From contig NZ_BJZQ01000001.1 of assembly GCF_007992115.1 (NCBI RefSeq), positions 124,001 through 188,000 on the forward strand: a stretch of 64,000 nt of DNA, read 5' to 3'. The translations under genes were made by a program, and so were the position numbers. This document shows positions 43,405 through 52,923 of the stretch, piece by piece (position 1 is the first letter of the stretch; each line of letters opens with the position of its first letter). Under the pieces are notes generated by a model that did no database searches, was not told the DNA's origin, and was given only the letters and a program-made list of their open reading frames with translations. The DNA comes from Aeromicrobium flavum. Lineage in GTDB: Bacteria; Actinomycetota; Actinomycetes; Propionibacteriales; Nocardioidaceae.

Positions 43405-46400
43405 CGGCTCACCGTTCCGTCGAGCAGCTCGGACAGGGCGACCACGAGGGACGCCGGCGGCTGCCAGGAGAAGACGCCGTAGGGCACGCCGTCGTGTCGC
43501 GGCGCGTCTGCGCCGGTCATGCCGCGCAGGTAGAGGTACAGCACGCCGCCGAGGTGGTGCTGCGGCGCGTAGTCGCGTACCCGCCACCGCAGGAACCGGT
43601 GCAGGACGACCGCGTAGAGCAGCGCCTGCAAGGGGTAGGTGCCCGAGTTCATCGCGCCGGCCAGCGCGTCGGGGCGGTAGCCCGCGACCGTGAGCGGCGC
43701 GTCCGTGGCGCCCAGCCAGTTGGTCTTGTGGTCGACCACGAGGAACCGGCCGTCGGGAAGCCGCAGGACGAGGTCGATCGAGCCGATCAGGTAGCCGCGC
43801 AGTGCCTGCTCGGCGAGCCCGGGCGAGCGCAGCCGGGCGGCGAACGGCCGGATCGGGTCGCCGGGTGCCAGGTGGGCCTCGAGCAGGTCGGCGAGGTCGC
43901 CCAGCCGTGCCAGGGAGGGGACGGGGTCGTCGCCGCCGCCCATCGGGATCTCGAAGTCGAGCTCCTTGAGCTGGCGGTCGCGCAGGAGCGTGGCGAGGTC
44001 GAGGTCGTCGGCGAGAGGACCGAGGGGAGTGGTGAGGATCGCCTCGAAGGCGGCGACGGCGGCGGGCACGTCGAGCTCGACCGGCCACAGCGCGAGCTGC
44101 TCGACCACGCGCGCCTCGATCTCGCCGGCGAGGTCGTCGGCCGTCACGTCGACCTCCTCCAGGACCGCGTGGACGAGGCTGCCGAAGGTGGCACCCTTCG
44201 GCAGGTCGGCCATCGGGGAGGGCCGCGCGTCGGCCGCGGCGGTGACCGGGGCGAGGAGCGCCTCGTCCTCGTCGGTGGTGCCCTCGTCGTCGGGCTCGCT
44301 GCCGACGTGGGGCGTGTCCTGGTCGTCGCGGATGAGGCCGGAGTACGAGGTTCGCCGCCACGCGGTGTCGAGCTCGCGATCGAACGCGCGCACCGCGAGG
44401 TCGTGGGGCTCCTGCGCCGGGGCCGGCGCGGTCACCGCGCGCGGCACGACGCGCTCGAGGGCGGGTCCGCCCCGGTCCTGCCAGCCGCGCAGCACCGACA
44501 CGGCGGTGGCGTCGTCGGGGACGGGGGCCACCTCGGGCACGTCGGGTCGGGCGGGGTCGGCCCGGAACAGCAGTCGGTGCAGCCCGGAGTTGCCCGCGTC
44601 CCGCGTGGGCGCCCACCACGCGACGAGCTGGGACTTCGCGCGAGTCATGGCGACGTAGGCCAGCCGCAGCACCTCACCGGCGTCCTCGGCCTGGGCAGCG
44701 CGCGAGTGCCCCGAGAAGTCGGGGTGCCCCGACCCGCCGACGTCGAGGAACCGGGCGCCCGTGGCGTCGTGGAAGCGCGGCCGCTCCTCGCGGTCGGGCC
44801 GCCAGCGGTTGAAGAGGAAGGGCAGGTAGACGATCGGGAACTCCAGCCCCTTGCTGGCGTGGATCGTGAGGACCTGGACCGCCTTGGCGTCGCTGTCGAG
44901 GCGGCGGGTGAGCTCGGCCGAGTCGCCGCTCTCGCTGCGCTGGCGGCGCAGCCACTGCACCAGCCCGGACAGGCCGAGCCGCTCGCGCAGCGCGACCTCG
45001 TGCAGCAGGTGGGCGACGTGCCGCAGGTCGGTCATCCGGCGGTAGCCGTCGGGCCGGGCGAGGATGCGGGCGGCGAAGGCCTCGTCGGTGAGCGACTCGA
45101 CGACGGCGGCCACGCCGCGAGCGCCCAGGAGGTCGGCGAGGTCGCGCGCGCGGGTGGCGAGGCGGTCGGTGAGGTGATCGCCCTCGAGCACGAGCGTGGT
45201 GGCGTCGTGCCCGAGCAGGTCGGTGAGGCCGGCCGCCCGGACGAGGCCCGACCGCTGGGGCGACTCCATGGCCTCCAGCAGGGTCAGCCAGTCGGCGGCG
45301 GCCTCGCTGGTGAGCACGTTGCTGCCGCCGCCGAGGACGGCGGGGATGCCGTGGCGCACGAAGCTGCGGCGGACGAGGTCGGCCTCGCTCCCGGTGGCCA
45401 CCAGGACGGCGATGTCGCCGGCGGCGATCGGGCGGACGCCCCCGGGACCGCCGTCGTACGAGGCGGGGGAGGCGAGCACCTCGGCCACGTCGAGGGCGAG
45501 GTCGTCGACGATGCGCTGGCGGGCCCCGGCGACCGGCAGGTCGCGGTGCGGCTCGTCGGCTCCCTCACGGTCGAGGACGCGCAGTCGGAAGGCGTCGGGA
45601 CGCGGCAGGCCCTGCAGTCGGCTGCCGTCGTGGCGCGCCCGGACGGGACGGACCGCGATGTCGGGGTGCCCGAGCTGCGCGCCCGCGAAGGTCGCGCCGA
45701 GCGCGTCGACCAGGGGTGCGTCGCTGCGCCAGTTGACCGGCAGGGTGCGACGATCGGTGGCGGTCGCCGCGGCACGCAGGTAGGTGTGGACGTCGCCGCC
45801 GCGGAAGGCGTAGATCGCCTGCTTCGGATCGCCGATCAGCACCAGCGTCGCGACGCCGCCGAACGCCCGGTCGAGGACGTTCCACTGGACGGGGTCGGTG
45901 TCCTGGAACTCGTCGACGAGGACGACCCGCCAGCGGGCGCGCATCAACGTGCGGGCCGGCGAGTCGGGGTCCTCGAGGACGGACTCGAGCCGCCGGAGCA
46001 GGTCGTCGTAGTCGAGCAGGCCCAGCTCACGCTTGCGCTGGTCGAGCCGGCGTCGGACGACCTCGGCGAAGCGGACCCGCACCCCGGCCGGCGAGTCGGG
46101 CTCGGCGTCGGTGGGCACGAGGGCCGCGTGGGGGTCGGCGACGACGGCGTGGGCCAGGGCGCGGGCCTGGCCGTGGGAGAGGGCCGGGTCGTCCTCGCGG
46201 GCGTACTTGGCCACGTAGAGGTCGTCGACGATCTGGTCGACCAGCTCGGTGAGGTCGTCGGTGAGGTCGGCCGAGCCGTCGGAGTCGCCGGCCGTGCCGA
46301 GGCTGCGCAGCACCGTCTGGCAGAACTGGTGGGTGGTGGCGATGGTGGCGCCGTCGAAGTCGGCCAGCGCAGTGCGGAGCCGGGCCCGCCGGGCCGCGAG

Positions 46401-46712
46401 CTCGGTCTCAGGCGCGTCCGCGAGCAGCCGGAGCAGCGGGTCGTCGCCCGATCGGTGCGTCGCCGGGTCGGCCAGTGCCGCCTCGGCCGCGACCAGCTGG
46501 TCGCGCACGCGCTCGCGCATCTCGCGGCTGGCGGCGCGACCGAAGGTGATGACCAGCAGCTCGGGGAGGGTGACGACGCCCTCGGCCACGTAGCGGGTGA
46601 CGAGGGCGCCGATCGTCCAGGTCTTGCCGGTGCCCGCGCTGGCCTCGAGCAAGGTGGTGCCGACGGGCAGGGGATCGGTGATGTCGAACGGGCGCAGGTC
46701 GGAGGCGGTCAC
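43401..46712 (-). CDS. recB: Exodeoxyribonuclease V beta subunit (RecB)
   Basis: 1103 residues: UvrD-like 3'-5' helicase plus C-terminal nuclease. Walker A EASAGTGKT at residues 23-31; motif II VLVDEFQDTDPVQW and motif III IGDPKQAIYAFRGGD near 290-310; ASKGLEFPIVYLPF in the 2A/2B region. The nuclease domain has GSLVHAVLEEVD and GSIDLVLR ... FLVVDHKTN with the Asp and DxK residues near 975-995, so cleavage activity should be intact. GTG 46712 overlaps the recC stop. It processes double-strand ends for recombination and degrades foreign linear DNA. Confidence 0.95.
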   Translation of the reverse strand: MTASDLRPFDITDPLPVGTTLLEASAGTGKTWTIGALVTRYVAEGVVTLPELLVITFGRAASREMRERVRDQLVAAEAALADPATHRSGDDPLLRLLADAPETELAARRARLRTALADFDGATIATTHQFCQTVLRSLGTAGDSDGSADLTDDLTELVDQIVDDLYVAKYAREDDPALSHGQARALAHAVVADPHAALVPTDAEPDSPAGVRVRFAEVVRRRLDQRKRELGLLDYDDLLRRLESVLEDPDSPARTLMRARWRVVLVDEFQDTDPVQWNVLDRAFGGVATLVLIGDPKQAIYAFRGGDVHTYLRAAATATDRRTLPVNWRSDAPLVDALGATFAGAQLGHPDIAVRPVRARHDGSRLQGLPRPDAFRLRVLDREGADEPHRDLPVAGARQRIVDDLALDVAEVLASPASYDGGPGGVRPIAAGDIAVLVATGSEADLVRRSFVRHGIPAVLGGGSNVLTSEAAADWLTLLEAMESPQRSGLVRAAGLTDLLGHDATTLVLEGDHLTDRLATRARDLADLLGARGVAAVVESLTDEAFAARILARPDGYRRMTDLRHVAHLLHEVALRERLGLSGLVQWLRRQRSESGDSAELTRRLDSDAKAVQVLTIHASKGLEFPIVYLPFLFNRWRPDREERPRFHDATGARFLDVGGSGHPDFSGHSRAAQAEDAGEVLRLAYVAMTRAKSQLVAWWAPTRDAGNSGLHRLLFRADPARPDVPEVAPVPDDATAVSVLRGWQDRGGPALERVVPRAVTAPAPAQEPHDLAVRAFDRELDTAWRRTSYSGLIRDDQDTPHVGSEPDDEGTTDEDEALLAPVTAAADARPSPMADLPKGATFGSLVHAVLEEVDVTADDLAGEIEARVVEQLALWPVELDVPAAVAAFEAILTTPLGPLADDLDLATLLRDRQLKELDFEIPMGGGDDPVPSLARLGDLADLLEAHLAPGDPIRPFAARLRSPGLAEQALRGYLIGSIDLVLRLPDGRFLVVDHKTNWLGATDAPLTVAGYRPDALAGAMNSGTYPLQALLYAVVLHRFLRWRVRDYAPQHHLGGVLYLYLRGMTGADAPRHDGVPYGVFSWQPPASLVVALSELLDGTVSR

Positions 46713-49700
46713 AGGGCGGCCTCCCGCTGGTGATCGAGCGCGCCGTCCCACAGTCGCGGGGCGAACGTGGTGAAGCCGTCCTCGAGGAGGGTCTCGAACG
46801 GCGCCTGGGCGCCCCAGACCCGGACGATCTCGTCGGCGTCGCGTGCTGCGGGCGGACCGAACGCCCGGGGGATGCGCTGCCATTCGCGGGCGGTGATCCG
46901 GGCGGCCGCCTCGGGGCCGCGCGTCCGCAGGTTGGTGGTGTAGAGCAGGGCGATCTCGACCGGCAGCGGCAGCGGACGGCACAGGCCGGCGTCGCGCAGG
47001 TCGACCAGGTCGGCGAGCAGGCCGAGGGCCGTGTCGGGGTCGGCGGGGGCGGTGGTGACGACCTGGGCGGTGCCCCGGCCGACCTTGCCGGCCGTGTGGG
47101 CGGCCCATCGGACGTCGGGTCGCTGCACGGCCAGGGCGAGCAGCCGGGCCCAGTCGCGCAGCCGGTGCCGGCCGTGGACGGTGGAGTACGAGACGGTCAC
47201 GACGCGGTCGCCGTGGATCCCGTCGACGGTGCCGGTGAGGCGGCGGCCGTCGGGCAGGGCGACGTCGATGTCGACGGACGTCGCCTCACCCGGGCGGAGG
47301 GCCGCCGTGCCGGCGACGAGGGCGGCCACGCGGGTGCCCACGTCGGCGCTCAGCGCGGCGCCGAGACGGCCCGGGGGCAGCATGCCGGCGCGCCGCACGG
47401 CCGCCCACGCGTCGTCGGGCCCGACGCCGCGGACGGCGTCGTCGAGGAGCCGCTGGCCGATCTGCCACCGTTCGAGGCCGTCGAGCGTGATCGGGAGGTC
47501 CTCGTCGAGCAGGTCCTCGTCGCCGGTGAGGGCGACGTCGAGCCGCTGCCGCCAGAACGCGCGGATCGGGTTCTGGACGAACGCCAGCACGTCGGCCAGG
47601 GCCAGGTCGCCGACGGGCGGTGCGGGCAGGGTGGCGGGCAGGAAGGGTGCCGGCTCGGTGCGCGGACCGAGGCTGGCCCGGGCCCCGGCGAGGGCCGCGG
47701 GGTCGAAGCTGAACGGGCGCCCGTCCGCGACGATCGCGTCCGGCAGGAGGTTGCGCGGGTCGAACGGCTGCAGCGGATGGTGGGTGACGACGTCGACCGC
47801 CTCGCCCGCCGTGCGCCGGACCTGGTCGAGCAGCTCGCCCAGAGGGACGGCCGGGGGGCGCGGCTGGCCGCGGTGCTCGTCGGCGCCGGTGTAGGTGACG
47901 ACGAGTGTCTCGGTGGCCGACATCACCGCGTCGAGCAACAGCTGACGGTCCTCGGCGCGGGCATCCCGCTCGCCGGTGAGGGGCCGTCGGGCCAGCACGT
48001 CGTCGCCGTCGACGTGCGTGGCGCGCGGGAAGATGCCGTCGTCCAGACCGACCAGGCACACCACGCGGTGGGGCACCGAGCGCATGGGCACCATCGTGCA
48101 GACGGTGAGGCTGCCCGTGCGGAAGTTGGCCCGGGACGGCCGGCCGGCCCAGCGGTCGCGCACCATCGACAGCACCTCGCCCGGGCGCAGGACGGTGGCG
48201 TCGTCGGCGAGCCGTTCGAGCTCACGGTCGGCTTGCTGGCGCTGCCACGCGTCGGTCAGGGGGACGTCGGCCATCGCGGTGAGCATCGTGTCGATCCGGT
48301 GTGACCACGCGGTGAGCGTGCCGTCGCGGCCGAAGGAGTCGACCGCCTGCTCGAGGGCGTCGACGAAGGTGACGAGGCGACCCACCAGGTCGACGTCGCC
48401 GCTGGGCACGTCGTCCAGCGGCAGGACGTCGGCCACCGGCCGGGCCGGGTCCTCGGTGGCCGCGACGCCGCTGACGAGGCGGTCGAGCCCGGCGCGCCAC
48501 GTGTTCTGCTCGATCGGGAGGCCGAACCGGCGCCGGTGCTCGGCGTCGAAGCCCCACCGGACCCCGCTGGACTCGACCCATGAGGTGATCCGCTCGACCG
48601 CGTCGTCGTCGAGGTCGAAGCGGTGGCGGACCGGACCGGTGGCCAGCAGGTCGAGCACCTCGGCGTTCGTGGCGCGGCCGCGCCGGGCCAGCTCGAGCAC
48701 GGCGACGACGAGCCCCAACAGGGGGTTGGTGCGGGACGCGGCACGGTCGGCCAGCATGACGCGCAGCCGGTGCCCCGGGTGGTGGTGGGCGTGACCGACG
48801 ACCTCGGCCTGCCCGAACGCGGCGTGGAACAGCGGCGCGTAGGACTCGATGTCGGGCACCATCACGAGGATGTCGCGCGGCTCGAGGGTGGGGTCGTCCT
48901 GCAGGAGCCCCACGATCACGTCGCGCAGGACGTCGACCTGGCGCGCGCGGCCGTGGCACGCGTGGACCTGGATCGTGCGGTCGCCAGCGCCCGGCGCGGG
49001 GCCTCCGAGCCCGGCGCGGTCGGCGGTGACGTCGGCCTGGACCCGGCCCAGCAGGGTGTCGGGGCGCGGGGCGGCGATCGGCGGGTGCACCCGGGCGTCG
49101 GCAACCACCGCGGTGATCGAGCGCTGCAGCTCGCGCACGTCACGGCCGAGCGCGGCGAGCAGCGGGTTGCCGAGCAGCTCGGCCGAGTCGTCGTCCTGCC
49201 TCGCCACGATCGTATCGGCGGCGGTGAGCTGGTCCCAGGCCGCGGGGGAGGAGTGGGGCAGCCACAGGTGCACGTCGCGGTGCTCCGCGAGGGCCGCCAG
49301 CACCTGCAGCTCGCCGAGCGGCAGCCGGTTGTGGCCGAACAGGCTCACCCGGTGCGGCAGGTCGACGGTGTCGGCCGAGCCCCGGAGCGCGGCCACGGTG
49401 GCGTCGATCCGCTCGTCGGGCGAGGGCGCGTCGATGAGGCGGTGGACGCGCCGCCAGACCTCGGGCTGCCACCGGACGTCGGGCGCGAGGGCCGACCCGG
49501 TGCCGTCCTCGTCGCGGCCGTCGGTCCAGGCGCGGGTCATCGCGGGACGCTGGCGCGCGTAGGCGTGGAACCGGGCGGCGACGTGCCGCGCGACACCGAG
49601 GCGCCGGTCGCGGCGCAGCTCGCGCTCGAGCCCCTCGTGCTGGTGGCCGACGTGACGCGAGACCGTGGCGAGCCACGGCTCGCCGAGACCGGCGTCGAGG

Positions 49701-50002
49701 ACCTCGAGGACGCGCCACGTGAGGGCATCGGGCCGCCACGGGTCCTGGTCGTCCTCGGCCAGCAGCTCGGCGATGATCGACTGCGGCCGGGCGAAGCGGA
49801 TGCCCGCAGTGACCCCGTCGGCGCCGCCCGTCGACGCGCCGAGCCGGTGGCTGAGCCGCTGCGACAGCCAGCGCTCGGTGCCGAGCGCCGCGACCACCAC
49901 GAGCTCGGTGCCGAACGGGTCGTCGGTGGGCTCGGCCAGCAGCTCGGCCAGGCCGTCGGCGAGCAGGTCGGTGCGCTCGGCCCGGTGCAGGTGGAAGGTC
50001 AT
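46709..50002 (-). CDS. recC: Exodeoxyribonuclease V gamma subunit (RecC)
   Basis: 1097 residues, an inactive helicase/nuclease homologue that splits the strands and reads the Chi sequence in RecBCD. Marks: MTFHLHRAERTDLLADGLAE at the N-terminus, GFDAEHRRRFGL, CTMVPMRSVPHRVVCLVGLDDG near 620-650, and LVVTYTGADEHRGQPRPP. The gene starts at ATG 50002, 110 nt from the divergent NERD-like gene. No clear -10 or SOS box was seen upstream. Confidence 0.94.
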   Translation of the reverse strand: MTFHLHRAERTDLLADGLAELLAEPTDDPFGTELVVVAALGTERWLSQRLSHRLGASTGGADGVTAGIRFARPQSIIAELLAEDDQDPWRPDALTWRVLEVLDAGLGEPWLATVSRHVGHQHEGLERELRRDRRLGVARHVAARFHAYARQRPAMTRAWTDGRDEDGTGSALAPDVRWQPEVWRRVHRLIDAPSPDERIDATVAALRGSADTVDLPHRVSLFGHNRLPLGELQVLAALAEHRDVHLWLPHSSPAAWDQLTAADTIVARQDDDSAELLGNPLLAALGRDVRELQRSITAVVADARVHPPIAAPRPDTLLGRVQADVTADRAGLGGPAPGAGDRTIQVHACHGRARQVDVLRDVIVGLLQDDPTLEPRDILVMVPDIESYAPLFHAAFGQAEVVGHAHHHPGHRLRVMLADRAASRTNPLLGLVVAVLELARRGRATNAEVLDLLATGPVRHRFDLDDDAVERITSWVESSGVRWGFDAEHRRRFGLPIEQNTWRAGLDRLVSGVAATEDPARPVADVLPLDDVPSGDVDLVGRLVTFVDALEQAVDSFGRDGTLTAWSHRIDTMLTAMADVPLTDAWQRQQADRELERLADDATVLRPGEVLSMVRDRWAGRPSRANFRTGSLTVCTMVPMRSVPHRVVCLVGLDDGIFPRATHVDGDDVLARRPLTGERDARAEDRQLLLDAVMSATETLVVTYTGADEHRGQPRPPAVPLGELLDQVRRTAGEAVDVVTHHPLQPFDPRNLLPDAIVADGRPFSFDPAALAGARASLGPRTEPAPFLPATLPAPPVGDLALADVLAFVQNPIRAFWRQRLDVALTGDEDLLDEDLPITLDGLERWQIGQRLLDDAVRGVGPDDAWAAVRRAGMLPPGRLGAALSADVGTRVAALVAGTAALRPGEATSVDIDVALPDGRRLTGTVDGIHGDRVVTVSYSTVHGRHRLRDWARLLALAVQRPDVRWAAHTAGKVGRGTAQVVTTAPADPDTALGLLADLVDLRDAGLCRPLPLPVEIALLYTTNLRTRGPEAAARITAREWQRIPRAFGPPAARDADEIVRVWGAQAPFETLLEDGFTTFAPRLWDGALDHQREAAL

Positions 50003-50112
50003 GTCGGCCTCAGTCTGCCGTGTGCCTCGGACATCGGTGTGCCGTCGTCCCGGAACGTCCCGGTGAAACCATTCCCGAGACCTGCGTCATGGAACGGTGG
50101 GAGGTTCGTCTC

Positions 50113-50700
50113 ATGAGCATGAGCCGACGGACCGTGCGCAGCGTGGACCCGCTGTCGCGCCCCCAGCTGACGGTGGTCCGGGGGGACGCCGCAAATGTTG
50201 CCGAGCCCGCCCCGGAGCGGTCGGATGCCACCGACGTCCTGGGCCAGACCCTCATCGACGCGTTCGGTGACCGGGTCCTGTTCCTGTTCCACCGGCGGAT
50301 CCCCGGCCAGACCGGCGACCTGCCCATCATCGCGGTGACGTCGACGGGGGTGCACCTCATCGAGCCGCGGTCGTACCCGGGCAAGAAGGTCCGCGCGTGC
50401 CGCGACGGCAGCACCTTCGTCATCGACGGGGTGCGCCACACCGGCATCGCGGACCAGATGCGCGAGCACGCCGAGGCGCTGCAGGCCACGGTCTCGACCG
50501 GGCCGCTGCCGGACGTCAGCGTGCACACCAGCTACTGCTTCGTCGACGGCGAGCTGCCGTTGCGCCCGCTTGAGATCGCGGGCGTGCGGGTCCTCTCGGT
50601 CCGGTCGACCCTGCGCCGGCTGCGCGCCGGCGGACCCCTCGACGAGCGACAGGTGGAGGCACTGCACCGCGACCTGTCGCGGCGGCTCGTGCGCACCTGA
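50113..50700 (+). CDS. NERD (nuclease-related) domain protein with altered catalytic residues
   Basis: 195 residues. The core FGDRVLFLFHRRIPGQTGDL, VTSTGVHLIEPRSYPGKKVRA and FVIDGVRHTGIADQMREHAEA follows the NERD pattern (nuclease-related domain), where one expects an IDH stretch and a Asp-x-Lys pair. Here those read DLP and E84-P-R86, so metal-dependent cleavage is doubtful. GGGAGG before ATG 50113 sets the start; ATG 50089 is possible. It is divergent from recC, suggesting a link to DNA end processing, but this is inference. Confidence 0.75.
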   Translation: MSMSRRTVRSVDPLSRPQLTVVRGDAANVAEPAPERSDATDVLGQTLIDAFGDRVLFLFHRRIPGQTGDLPIIAVTSTGVHLIEPRSYPGKKVRACRDGSTFVIDGVRHTGIADQMREHAEALQATVSTGPLPDVSVHTSYCFVDGELPLRPLEIAGVRVLSVRSTLRRLRAGGPLDERQVEALHRDLSRRLVRT

Positions 50701-50708
50701 CGCACCAC

Positions 50709-50757
50709 GGACACGACGATGGGGCGGCTCTCTCGGGGCCGCCCCATCGTCGTGTCC
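50709..50757. terminator. Bidirectional terminator between the NERD gene and actP
   Basis: Perfect 20-bp inverted repeat (50709-50728 and 50738-50757; arm starts GGACACGACGATGGGG) with a 9-nt loop, between convergent stop codons. Confidence 0.8.
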
Positions 50758-50766
50758 ACGTCAGCG

Positions 50767-52386
50767 TCAGTGGCTGATCGCCCGTCCCTCGGCGCCGGCG
50801 CCGGTGAGCGAGCGGACCTCCATCTCCGCGGCCTTGTACTCGAGGTGCTCCTTGCTGGTGAGCGTGCCGATGATGCCCAGCAGGAAGGAGGCCGGGATCG
50901 ACACCAGGCCCGGGTTGGACAGCGGGAACCACGACCAGTCCTGGCCCGGGAACATCGCTGTCTCGGCGCCCGACACGGCGGGACTGAAGAAGATCAGTCC
51001 GACCGTGATGATCAGGCCGCCGTAGATGCTCCAGAGGCAGCCGCGGGTGTTGAACCGCTTCCAGAACAACGAGTACAGGATCGTCGGCAGGTTGGCCGAG
51101 GCCGCGACCGCGAACGCCAGCGCCACGAGGAACGCGATGTTCTGGCCGTTGGCCGCGATGCCGCCGGCGATCGCCACGATCCCGATCACGATGGCGGCGA
51201 TCCGGGCCACCTTGACCTCCTGGCCGTCCGGCGCGTTCCCGCGGTGGATCACGTTCGCGTAGATGTCGTGCGCGAACGAGGCCGAGGCCGTGATCGTGAG
51301 TCCGGCGACGACCGCGAGGATCGTCGCGAACGCCACGGCCGAGACGATGCCCAGCAGCAGCGTGCCGCCCAGCTCGTAGGCCAGCAGCGGCGCCGCCGAG
51401 TTGGCCGCACCGGGTGCCGCCGCGATCTTCTCCGGTCCCACCAGCGCCGCGGCGCCATAGCCCAGCGTCAGCGTGAACAGGTAGAAGAGGCCGATCAGCC
51501 AGATCGCCCAGACGACGGACTTCCGGGCCTCCTTGGCCGTGGGCACCGTGTAGAAGCGCATCAGGATGTGCGGCAGGCCTGCGGTGCCGAGCACCAGGGC
51601 GATCGACAACGAGATGAAGTCCAGCTTGGTGACGCCGTCGAGGCCGTACTTCTTGCCCGGTTCCAGCGCGGCACCGGCAGCAGCACCGTCGCCCAGCAGC
51701 TCCGAGAAGTTGAATCCGTACTGCCACAGCACCCACACGGTCATGAGCAACGCGGCACCGATCAGCAGGATCGCCTTGATGATCTGGACGTAGGTCGTGC
51801 CCTTCATGCCGCCGACGAGGACGTAGACGATCATGAGCGCGCCGACTGCGGCGATGACGATCGCCTGGCCGAACTCGTCGTTGATGTTCAGCAGCAGGGC
51901 GACCAGGCCGCCCGCGCCGGCCATCTGGGCCAGCAGGTAGAAGAACGACACGACGAGCGTCGACGTGGCGGCGGCCGTGCGCACGGGGCGCTCCTGCATG
52001 CGGAAGCTCAGCACGTCGGCCATGGTGAAGCGGCCGGTGTTGCGCAGCAGTTCCGCCACCAGCAGCAGGGCGATGACCCACGCCACCAGGAAGCCGATGC
52101 TGTAGAGGAAGCCGTCGTAGCCCGTCAGGGCGATGGCCCCGGCGATGCCCAGGAACGACGCCGCCGACAGGTAGTCGCCCGAGATGGCGATGCCGTTCTG
52201 GCGCCCGGTGAAGGACGAGCCGGCGGTGTACATCTGGTCGGTGCTCTTGTTCGTGCGGCTGGCCCGGATCACGAAGACCAGGGTCAGGACGACGAACCCG
52301 GTGAAGATCGCGATGTTCAGGGTCGTGTTACCGACCTGCTCGGTCTCGGCGGCCTTGAGGATCGCCGGCAGGGTGTGCGTGGTCAT
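50767..52386 (-). CDS. actP: Cation/acetate symporter ActP
   Basis: 539 residues, sodium:solute symporter family, about 13-14 helices. ActP-type text: YTAGSSFTGRQNGIAISGDYLSAASFLGIAG near the N-terminus, GRFTMADVLSFRM, LYVLVGGMKGTTYVQIIKA-like segment (MIVYVLVGGMKGTTYVQ) and PHILMRFYTVPTAKEARKSV. It imports acetate or other short monocarboxylates for growth. Overlaps the DUF485 gene by ATGA, the standard pair. A succinyl-CoA:acetate CoA-transferase gene 9 kb away may use the imported acetate. Confidence 0.94.
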   Translation of the reverse strand: MTTHTLPAILKAAETEQVGNTTLNIAIFTGFVVLTLVFVIRASRTNKSTDQMYTAGSSFTGRQNGIAISGDYLSAASFLGIAGAIALTGYDGFLYSIGFLVAWVIALLLVAELLRNTGRFTMADVLSFRMQERPVRTAAATSTLVVSFFYLLAQMAGAGGLVALLLNINDEFGQAIVIAAVGALMIVYVLVGGMKGTTYVQIIKAILLIGAALLMTVWVLWQYGFNFSELLGDGAAAGAALEPGKKYGLDGVTKLDFISLSIALVLGTAGLPHILMRFYTVPTAKEARKSVVWAIWLIGLFYLFTLTLGYGAAALVGPEKIAAAPGAANSAAPLLAYELGGTLLLGIVSAVAFATILAVVAGLTITASASFAHDIYANVIHRGNAPDGQEVKVARIAAIVIGIVAIAGGIAANGQNIAFLVALAFAVAASANLPTILYSLFWKRFNTRGCLWSIYGGLIITVGLIFFSPAVSGAETAMFPGQDWSWFPLSNPGLVSIPASFLLGIIGTLTSKEHLEYKAAEMEVRSLTGAGAEGRAISH

Positions 52387-52745
52387 GCGAGGCCCTCGGC
52401 TTCCATCTCGTCGCGGATCTTGGACGAGCGCGGGTCGAGCTCACGGTCGGCGTACCGGACGTAGGCCATCGTTACCGCGAAGGTGGCGACGAACTGCAGC
52501 AGACCGAAGATGAGGCCGACGTTGACGTTCCCGATGACCTTCTGGCTCATGAAGTCGACGGCGTACGTCGACATGAAGACGTAGACGAAGTAGAAGGTCA
52601 GGCCGGCGATGGTGGCCGGGATGACCCAGCTGCGGTACTTGTGGCGCAGCTCCTGGAACTCGGGCGAGGCGAGGACCCGCAGGTACGCGGCCTCGCGATC
52701 GGTGGGGGGCACGGAGGCCTGTTCGTATTCGGCCGGCTTGCTCAC
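52383..52745 (-). CDS. DUF485 membrane protein (YjcH-like), actP partner
   Basis: 120 residues, two transmembrane helices (SWVIPATIAGLTFYFVYVFM and VNVGLIFGLLQFVATFAVTMAY) between polar ends. YFRELRRRY-like EFQELRHKYRSW before helix 1 is the DUF485 signature. Nearly always encoded before acetate permease. GTG 52745 is chosen because of a GGAGGTG ribosome-binding site 5 nt upstream. The transcript also carries a CRP-like site near its start. Confidence 0.92.
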   Translation of the reverse strand: MSKPAEYEQASVPPTDREAAYLRVLASPEFQELRHKYRSWVIPATIAGLTFYFVYVFMSTYAVDFMSQKVIGNVNVGLIFGLLQFVATFAVTMAYVRYADRELDPRSSKIRDEMEAEGLA

Positions 52746-52784
52746 AGCAACACCTCCACGGTGATGGGTGGGACGACGTGGCCG

Positions 52785-52807
52785 CGATCACAGTGATCGA
52801 GGTCACA
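52785..52807. promoter_or_regulatory. CRP/GlxR-like site upstream of the acetate permease operon
   Basis: AGTGATCGAGGTCACA (52792-52807) matches TGTGAN6TCACA in 9 of 10 defined positions. A second perfect palindrome, CGATCAC-A-GTGATCG (52785-52799), overlaps it. A cAMP-responsive regulator would sit next to the predicted start point of the DUF485-actP mRNA. Confidence 0.6.
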
Positions 52808-52811
52808 TCGA

Positions 52812-52817
52812 ACGCTA
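52812..52817 (-). promoter_or_regulatory. -10 hexamer of the DUF485-actP operon
   Basis: TAGCGT on the minus strand, about 66 nt before GTG 52745. Transcription would begin near 52805, within the CRP-like site. Confidence 0.45.
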
Positions 52818-52923
52818 GAGGGGCGCCGACGCGCGGTCATCGGGCGACGCGGCGCGTGCGACGAACGTCCGTTTCGTGCGACGAACGGTCGACGGGCGGA
52901 CCGGCGGCGCCGCCCGGCGGCAC

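Noticed and set aside
43404-44619. N-terminal extension of recD into the recB region (968-codon frame)
   Set aside because: The extension is out-of-frame recB sequence; the RecD start at 43404 has an ATGA overlap and the family-typical N-terminus.
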